Assembly: GCA_948467735.1 (NCBI GenBank)
Contig: CAOKFN010000078.1
Location: forward strand, 1 to 10,246
DNA length: 10,246 nucleotides
Direction of reading: 5' to 3'
Origin: an uncultured bacterium
GTDB taxonomy: Bacteria; Bacillota; Clostridia; Lachnospirales; Lachnospiraceae
Part shown: positions 6,790-10,246 of the stretch, piece by piece
Numbering within the stretch: the first letter of the stretch is position 1
Layout of the letters: the number at the start of each line of letters is the position of its first letter
Notes under the pieces: model-generated
The model's input: the letters and a program-made list of their open reading frames with translations, nothing else
The model's database searches: none
Told to the model about the DNA's origin: nothing
Position numbers and translations under genes: made by a program

Positions 6790-6891
6790 TCAGCAGGATT
6801 TCTTCTCTTCCAGATTCTGCCTTCCGTGATAGTGACAGTGTATAGTATAACTGGCATGATAGAAAGTGCCACAATGAATCTTTTTTACCAT
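6790..6891 (-). CDS. Possible 33-residue His/Cys/Tyr-rich leader peptide
   Basis: An ATG at 6891 opens a frame ending at TGA 6790-6792, 72 bases before the ECF gene on the same strand. The product is rich in His, Cys and Tyr (IHCGTFYHASYTIHCHYHG) with a charged tail ending in Lys-Lys-Ser-Cys. There is no good ribosome site, and the start codon falls inside an inverted-repeat arm (6889-6898). The frame stays open upstream across the divergent gene's promoter, so its openness may be chance. Treat as a weak candidate. Confidence 0.2.
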   Translation of the reverse strand: MVKKIHCGTFYHASYTIHCHYHGRQNLEEKKSC

Positions 6892-7012
6892 GCCAGTTTT
6901 ATGATAAACCAAAGTGTGGCGCTGCTTTTTGTGAGACTTTGAAAATGAGCAGGCAGAAACCGATGGTTTATGCGGATACCATGGAAATAAGGTGGATTTT
7001 TCCGATAATATA

Positions 7013-7021
7013 TGATATACT
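7013..7021 (+). promoter_or_regulatory. Extended -10 promoter candidate for the dehydrogenase gene
   Basis: TGATATACT (TGn plus TATACT) lies about 110 bases before the dehydrogenase start. The -35 region is poor (TGGATT at about 17 bp), which an extended -10 can offset. Other AT-rich -10-like strings nearby, for example GATAAT further right, are alternatives. Confidence 0.35.
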
Positions 7022-7131
7022 TGGATAATATTTAGGTCGGTGCTTCCGCTGAAAGCGTCAGTGAAACACGGACTTGGAACGCATGACAGAGCAAAGCGCC
7101 GCGGACAGCGGCTGAATAGGAGGGCGGACAT

Positions 7132-8187
7132 TTGAGCGGAAGTCATATTGCAATCCCAGCCATATTGAAGGTGGGAAAAGGGGTGCTTAGGAACATAGGC
7201 AGTTATATCAAGGCGGGCGGTATGGAAAGGGCGGTAATTTATTTTGGAAACGGCCTGATTGATATGTTCGGAAGTCAGGTCATGGAATCCCTGAAGGAAG
7301 CCGGAGTGGAGGTGCTTGAATATCGGGAAATGGATTCCATCAAGATAGAGGATATTGTGGAAATGGCATTCTCCATTGACACTAAAGCACAGGTAATCGC
7401 GGGCATAGGGGGCGGAAAGGTAATCGACGCCGCCAAATATGCGGCTTATCTGCGCAGGCTTCCCTTTTTAAGCGTGCCCACGTCGGCTTCCAGCGACGGT
7501 TTTTCCAGCGCCAGCGCATCCCTTACCGTGGACGGCAGAAGAACCTCCGTGCCGGCCCGCATGGCATACGGCATTATTGCGGATACGGACGTCATCAAGA
7601 GTGCTCCCGAGAAATTCCTTTATTCCGGAATCGGAGATATGGTTTCCAAAATTACGGCTCTTTATGACTGGATTTTTGAGGCGCAGGCCGGATGCGGGGC
7701 GGTCAACGATTTTGCGGTTATGATTGCGAAAAAGGCGGTCAACAGTTTTGTCCGCACTCCTTTTGAAAGCATTCAGGACGACTTATTTCTGCGGGAGCTG
7801 CTGGATTCTCTGGCCATGAGCGGCATTGCCAATGAAATTGCCGGAAGCAGCGCGCCCGCCAGCGGCAGCGAGCATTTGATTTCCCATGCTTTGGATAAAA
7901 TGCTCGAACAGCCCCAGCTTCACGGCGTTCAGGTGGGCGTTGCGACATATCTGATGAGCAGGGTTCAGGATCATCGCTATCGGAGAGTAAATACCATATT
8001 TACGGATACCGGATTCTGGGATTACGTCAGCTCGCTGGGGCTGAACCGGGAGGACTATGAACAGGCTGTCGATCTGGCGCCTTCCATAAAGCCTTCCAGA
8101 CATACCTATCTTCATGAAGAAAAATACCGCCGGCTGGCAAAGGAGATTTTGAGAGAAGACGAGGTGTTAAAAAAGGTGTTTGGCTAG
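7132..8187 (+). CDS. Glycerol-1-phosphate dehydrogenase family protein (EgsA/AraM-like)
   Basis: A 351-residue metal-dependent dehydrogenase of the iron-alcohol-dehydrogenase superfamily, close in pattern to sn-glycerol-1-phosphate dehydrogenases, which reduce dihydroxyacetone phosphate with NAD(P)H. The nucleotide site GIGGGKVIDAAKY is at 91-103. VPTSASSDGFSS (115-126), followed by a substrate/cofactor strand, is typical of the family. Likely metal ligands are Asp169 (GIGDM), His248 (GSEHLISHALD) and His264 (QLHGVQ), with the His-His spacing expected. The start is TTG, supported by AGGAGGG (7118-7124) seven bases upstream and by the absence of a nearby ATG. In Bacillus the homologue AraM feeds heptaprenylglyceryl phosphate synthesis, but bacterial relatives may use other polyol phosphates. 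It probably heads an operon with the small gene and phosphoesterase downstream. Confidence 0.85.
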   Translation: MSGSHIAIPAILKVGKGVLRNIGSYIKAGGMERAVIYFGNGLIDMFGSQVMESLKEAGVEVLEYREMDSIKIEDIVEMAFSIDTKAQVIAGIGGGKVIDAAKYAAYLRRLPFLSVPTSASSDGFSSASASLTVDGRRTSVPARMAYGIIADTDVIKSAPEKFLYSGIGDMVSKITALYDWIFEAQAGCGAVNDFAVMIAKKAVNSFVRTPFESIQDDLFLRELLDSLAMSGIANEIAGSSAPASGSEHLISHALDKMLEQPQLHGVQVGVATYLMSRVQDHRYRRVNTIFTDTGFWDYVSSLGLNREDYEQAVDLAPSIKPSRHTYLHEEKYRRLAKEILREDEVLKKVFG

Positions 8188-8295
8188 GGCGCGGCAGGAC
8201 GCAGAACGGGGCGTGCCGAACCGGGGGAATGGATTTTCGGACACGCCGTCAAGAGGCGAGCATTTGGACGGATGTGCAGGAGGGCTTTGGGCGGG

Positions 8296-8496
8296 ATGGT
8301 GGATCAGGACGCGCTAAACAGAATAGAAGAGCTGGAGCGGGCCTATGAGAAAAACTGGGGCAGAAGAGTGGACGATACCATCATTCCGCCCCGGATGTCG
8401 CAGGCTGATCTGGCGGTCGTCATGGAAAGAATCGTGAATACCGGGGAGAGCATTCTGATAGGATATGAAAAATGTTTTCTACAGGGAGAAGGATAG
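8296..8496 (+). CDS. Small conserved-looking hypothetical protein ending at an amber codon
   Basis: A 66-residue protein from the ATG at 8296. AGGAGGG (8278-8284) lies 11 bases upstream, rather far but the best available. An in-frame ATG at 8272 would add eight residues but overlaps that site. It is acidic and helical: ALNRIEELERAYEKNWG, then VDDTIIPPRMSQADLAVVMERIV, then ESILIGYEKCF. It resembles small proteins I associate with Lachnospiraceae, but I know no function. It stops at TAG (8494-8496), after which the same frame is open for 29 more codons to TAA (8584-8586). It lies between the dehydrogenase and phosphoesterase genes on the same strand and is probably co-transcribed with them. Confidence 0.6.
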   Translation: MVDQDALNRIEELERAYEKNWGRRVDDTIIPPRMSQADLAVVMERIVNTGESILIGYEKCFLQGEG

Positions 8497-8622
8497 GCTT
8501 TCATCGAAAAAGGGCTTTATCTGCGGGTTGAGAAATGTGGAGGGCAGCTGAAAATATACAGGCAGTCGGCTGAATATCAAATGTAAGTATGTTCTGTATC
8601 AAAAACAGGAGGTAGATATACG

Positions 8623-9288
8623 ATGCATCGTATTGGAATCATATCTGACACTCACGGACTGCTTCGGGAGGAAGTACAGGCGGAATTGAGAGGCTGCGAC
8701 GCAATCCTGCACGGAGGGGACAGCAAGGAAGAAGGCGTTTTGGAGGAACTGCGAAAGATAGGCCCGCTCTATGCGGTGCGGGGGAATGTGGACGGAGAAT
8801 GGGCGAAGGATCTGCCGGTGCTTTTGGAAACAGAACTTTTCGGCCTTCGGATTACAATGATTCACAATAGGGAGGAACTGCCGAAAGAATTGGGGGAGGC
8901 CGACTTGGTGGTATTCGGCCATTCTCATAAATTTACTGATGAAATGAAAGGCAGCGTCCGTTTCCTGAATCCGGGAAGCTGCGGGCCCAAAAGGTTTCTT
9001 CGGCCTGTGACCATGGCTGTGGCAGAGGTGGAGGGAGGGAAAATCCAAGGAATCAAAAAGGTTGAGTTTGGGAAGAAAGAGGCACAGAACATCACCGGTA
9101 TGCCCGAGGAAGAACAAGACCGCAGAAAACTGGTACAGGCAGTCATGCGGGATGTGGACAAGGGCAGGGAGGTAAAGGAGATAGCGCGGAACAATCATAT
9201 TCCTTACGAACTGGCAGAGAAGATCTGCCGTATGTATCTGACGCATCCGGGGGTGGATGTGGACGGAATTCTAAATAGAATCAGCTGA
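8623..9288 (+). CDS. YfcE/MJ0936-type metallophosphoesterase with C-terminal helical extension
   Basis: A 221-residue cytoplasmic phosphodiesterase. The metal-binding motifs are in order: ISDTHG (Asp9, His11), LHGGD (Asp33), VRGNVD (Asn55), MIHNRE (His81, replacing the usual HG) and FGHSHK (His100, His102), then LNPGSCGPKR, typical of YfcE-like enzymes. They hydrolyse phosphodiesters in vitro with Mn or similar metals, and the natural substrate is usually unknown. Usual YfcE proteins end near residue 155-185. Here residues about 163-221 add a helical domain (KLVQAVMRDVDKGREVKEIA, then HIPYELAEKICRMYL) that looks helix-turn-helix-like. The ATG at 8623 follows AGGAGGT with a nine-base gap. It is the last plus-strand gene of the group that starts at 7132. 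Confidence 0.9.
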   Translation: MHRIGIISDTHGLLREEVQAELRGCDAILHGGDSKEEGVLEELRKIGPLYAVRGNVDGEWAKDLPVLLETELFGLRITMIHNREELPKELGEADLVVFGHSHKFTDEMKGSVRFLNPGSCGPKRFLRPVTMAVAEVEGGKIQGIKKVEFGKKEAQNITGMPEEEQDRRKLVQAVMRDVDKGREVKEIARNNHIPYELAEKICRMYLTHPGVDVDGILNRIS

Positions 9289-9446
9289 AATATGAAATTG
9301 GTCGCTGCCAATGATAAAGCATGGGATGCGGTATGCATAAAGGGGCGCTCAAAGAAGGAAGCCGGTAATGTGCAAAGCCGCGGGCAGGGGCTGCCGTATT
9401 TGACAGTCCCCCGAGAAAATAAGCTCCAACGGCATTTTATGACTTT

Positions 9447-9986
9447 TTAATAGTTTTCAGCTTTTACCTCAAAATAAGACTGGGGATGGCTGCAGACCGG
9501 GCAGATTTCCGGCGCTTTGGAGCCGATGCAGATATGCCCGCAGTTTTTGCATTTCCAGATGGTATCGCCGTCCTTGGAGAATACCACCCCGTCTTCTATA
9601 TTTTTAAGAAGCTTCAGGTATCGCGCCTCATGCTCCTTCTCGATTGCGCCCACTGCCTCAAACAATGCGGCGATATCTTCAAAACCTTCCGCTCTGGCGT
9701 CCTCTGCGAACTTTGCATACATGTCGGTCCACTCGAAATTCTCGCCCTCCGCCGCCGCTTTCAGATTTTCCGCCGTGCTGCCGATGCCGTCGTTCAACAG
9801 CTTGAACCAGATCTTGGCATGTTCTTTTTCGTTGGCGGCCGTTTCCTCAAACAGCTCCGCAATCTGTACATAACCGTCTTTTTTTGCCTTGGACGCATAA
9901 TAAGTGTATTTATTGCGCGCCATGGATTCTCCTGCAAAAGCTTCCTGTAAATTTTTCTCTGTTTTCGTACCTTTTAATTGTGCCAT
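9447..9986 (-). CDS. rbr: Rubrerythrin
   Basis: A 179-residue cytoplasmic di-iron peroxidase of anaerobes that reduces hydrogen peroxide with electrons delivered through its rubredoxin domain. The N-terminal four-helix bundle carries the ligand pattern Glu20, Glu53-x-x-His56 (ANEKEH), the AEDARAEGF helix (Glu100) and Glu116-x-x-His119 (AIEKEH). The C-terminal rubredoxin-like domain (about 142-174) has Cys146-x-x-Cys149 and Cys162-x-x-Cys165, binding one iron. Length and order match the classical form. The ATG at 9986 has AAAGG upstream. It stands alone, opposite to the phosphoesterase gene, with its own promoter at 10047-10075. Peroxide control through PerR is common for this gene, but I do not see a convincing PerR box. 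Confidence 0.97.
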   Translation of the reverse strand: MAQLKGTKTEKNLQEAFAGESMARNKYTYYASKAKKDGYVQIAELFEETAANEKEHAKIWFKLLNDGIGSTAENLKAAAEGENFEWTDMYAKFAEDARAEGFEDIAALFEAVGAIEKEHEARYLKLLKNIEDGVVFSKDGDTIWKCKNCGHICIGSKAPEICPVCSHPQSYFEVKAENY

Positions 9987-10046
9987 TTTTCTGCCTTTCC
10001 GCTGTCGAGGACAGCTCTGCGATGATTGCCGTATTTTGGTATGATT

Positions 10047-10075
10047 ATTTTATCAAAAACCCGGTGAAAAGACAA
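10047..10075 (-). promoter_or_regulatory. Predicted promoter of the rubrerythrin gene
   Basis: On the minus strand a TTGTCT -35 (10070-10075) and a TAAAAT -10 (10047-10052) are separated by 17 bp, leaving a leader of about 55 nt before the ATG. A loose TGAT/ATCA dyad overlaps the -10 region. Confidence 0.55.
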
Positions 10076-10168
10076 GAGCTTTGACAAAGTAATACAAAGC
10101 CCTATTGGGCGAAACGGTTTATAGGCGAATGTAACGGAAAATCACCCGCCGCAATTCTATAAAATTTC

Positions 10169-10198
10169 TTGACATTCAGGGAAGCGCCGCGTTATAAT
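10169..10198 (+). promoter_or_regulatory. Near-consensus promoter reading rightward out of the window
   Basis: TTGACA (10169-10174) and TATAAT (10193-10198) are both perfect and are separated by 18 bp. Transcription would start at about 10205. The remaining 42 bases contain no clear ribosome site with a long reading frame, so the first product lies beyond the window and could be a long leader or an RNA. Confidence 0.7.
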
Positions 10199-10246
10199 CC
10201 CGTCTTTGGCAGTAGTATGGACGATGAATCGCTGTAACCCCAGTAT

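Larger units (their letters stand above)
6718..7131. other. Divergent intergenic region with interleaved complementary segments
   Basis: This 414-bp gap separates the ECF gene (minus) from the dehydrogenase gene (plus). It contains AACTGGCATG/CATGCCAGTT (6849-6858 with 6889-6898, perfect), AGTGCCACA/TGTGGCGCT (6865-6873 with 6915-6923, all pairs if G-U is allowed on the plus strand), ATAAACCA/TGGTTTAT (6904-6911 with 6964-6971, perfect), and CTGCT/AGCAG within the last. The first two pairs interleave. I do not recognise a known riboswitch consensus. A short hairpin (GCCGC, loop, GCGGC, about 7098-7112) lies just before the dehydrogenase ribosome site. Confidence 0.45.

Noticed and set aside
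6718..7131. TPP, FMN, cobalamin, THF or preQ1 riboswitch before the ECF gene
   Set aside because: None of the conserved core strings I know for these classes was found on either strand.
6790..7146. 118-codon minus-strand frame in the divergent gap
   Set aside because: The full frame overlaps the dehydrogenase start and promoter and lacks a ribosome site. Only its last 33 codons were kept, as a weak candidate.
8599..9246. 215-codon minus-strand frame
   Set aside because: It mirrors the phosphoesterase gene, whose motifs and ribosome site are unambiguous.
9395..9420. GC-rich hairpin (GGCAG, GGG, CTGCC) between the phosphoesterase and rubrerythrin genes
   Set aside because: No T-run follows on either strand and alternative pairings exist, so I could not call it a terminator.
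10041..10056. PerR box at the rubrerythrin promoter
   Set aside because: The sequence shows only a loose TGAT/ATCA dyad and matches the TTATAATNATTATAA consensus poorly.

Overview
The window looks like chromosomal DNA of an anaerobic Firmicute, most likely a Lachnospiraceae-type Clostridium. This is inferred from strong AGGAGG-type ribosome sites, a rubrerythrin, a solitary ECF transporter S component, and a PadR/HAAS/DUF4097 envelope operon. No rRNA, tRNA, CRISPR array or complete insertion sequence was seen.

Layout. Positions 1-1350 look like mobile-element debris. A coiled-coil protein resembling the C-terminal part of a conjugative-element relaxase lies on the minus strand, with its own promoter and a hairpin plus T-run in its leader. 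Next to it is a decayed, frameshifted gene for an acidic, Tyr-rich protein. Positions 1371-3945 hold a three-gene plus-strand operon: a PadR repressor, a HAAS/DUF1700-type membrane protein with an unusually long linker, and a DUF4097-type beta-repeat protein. It is driven by a near-consensus promoter covered by two 23-bp dyads. Positions 3983-5718 hold a minus-strand pair, a MarR regulator followed by an Eis-like GNAT acetyltransferase, with a perfect 12-bp inverted repeat at their promoter. Positions 5791-6717 encode a minus-strand ECF S component with an added N-terminal membrane/coiled-coil module. A 414-bp divergent intergenic region follows, with several interleaved complementary segments.

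From 7132 to 9288 a plus-strand group encodes a glycerol-1-phosphate dehydrogenase family enzyme (TTG start), a small protein that ends at an amber codon with 29 further open codons in frame, and a YfcE-type phosphoesterase with an extra C-terminal helical domain. Minus-strand rubrerythrin (9447-9986) has its own promoter. A near-consensus promoter at 10169-10198 fires rightward out of the window.

How the genes may work together. Two units are clearly self-regulated in design: PadR with membrane sensor/envelope proteins, and MarR with an acetyltransferase. Each has paired palindromes over its own promoter. Rubrerythrin fits oxidative-stress defence in a strict anaerobe. I do not see one convincing new defence or biosynthetic system. 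The best candidates for novelty are the PadR/HAAS/DUF4097 operon with its double operator, the structured ECF/dehydrogenase intergenic region, and the amber-interrupted small gene.
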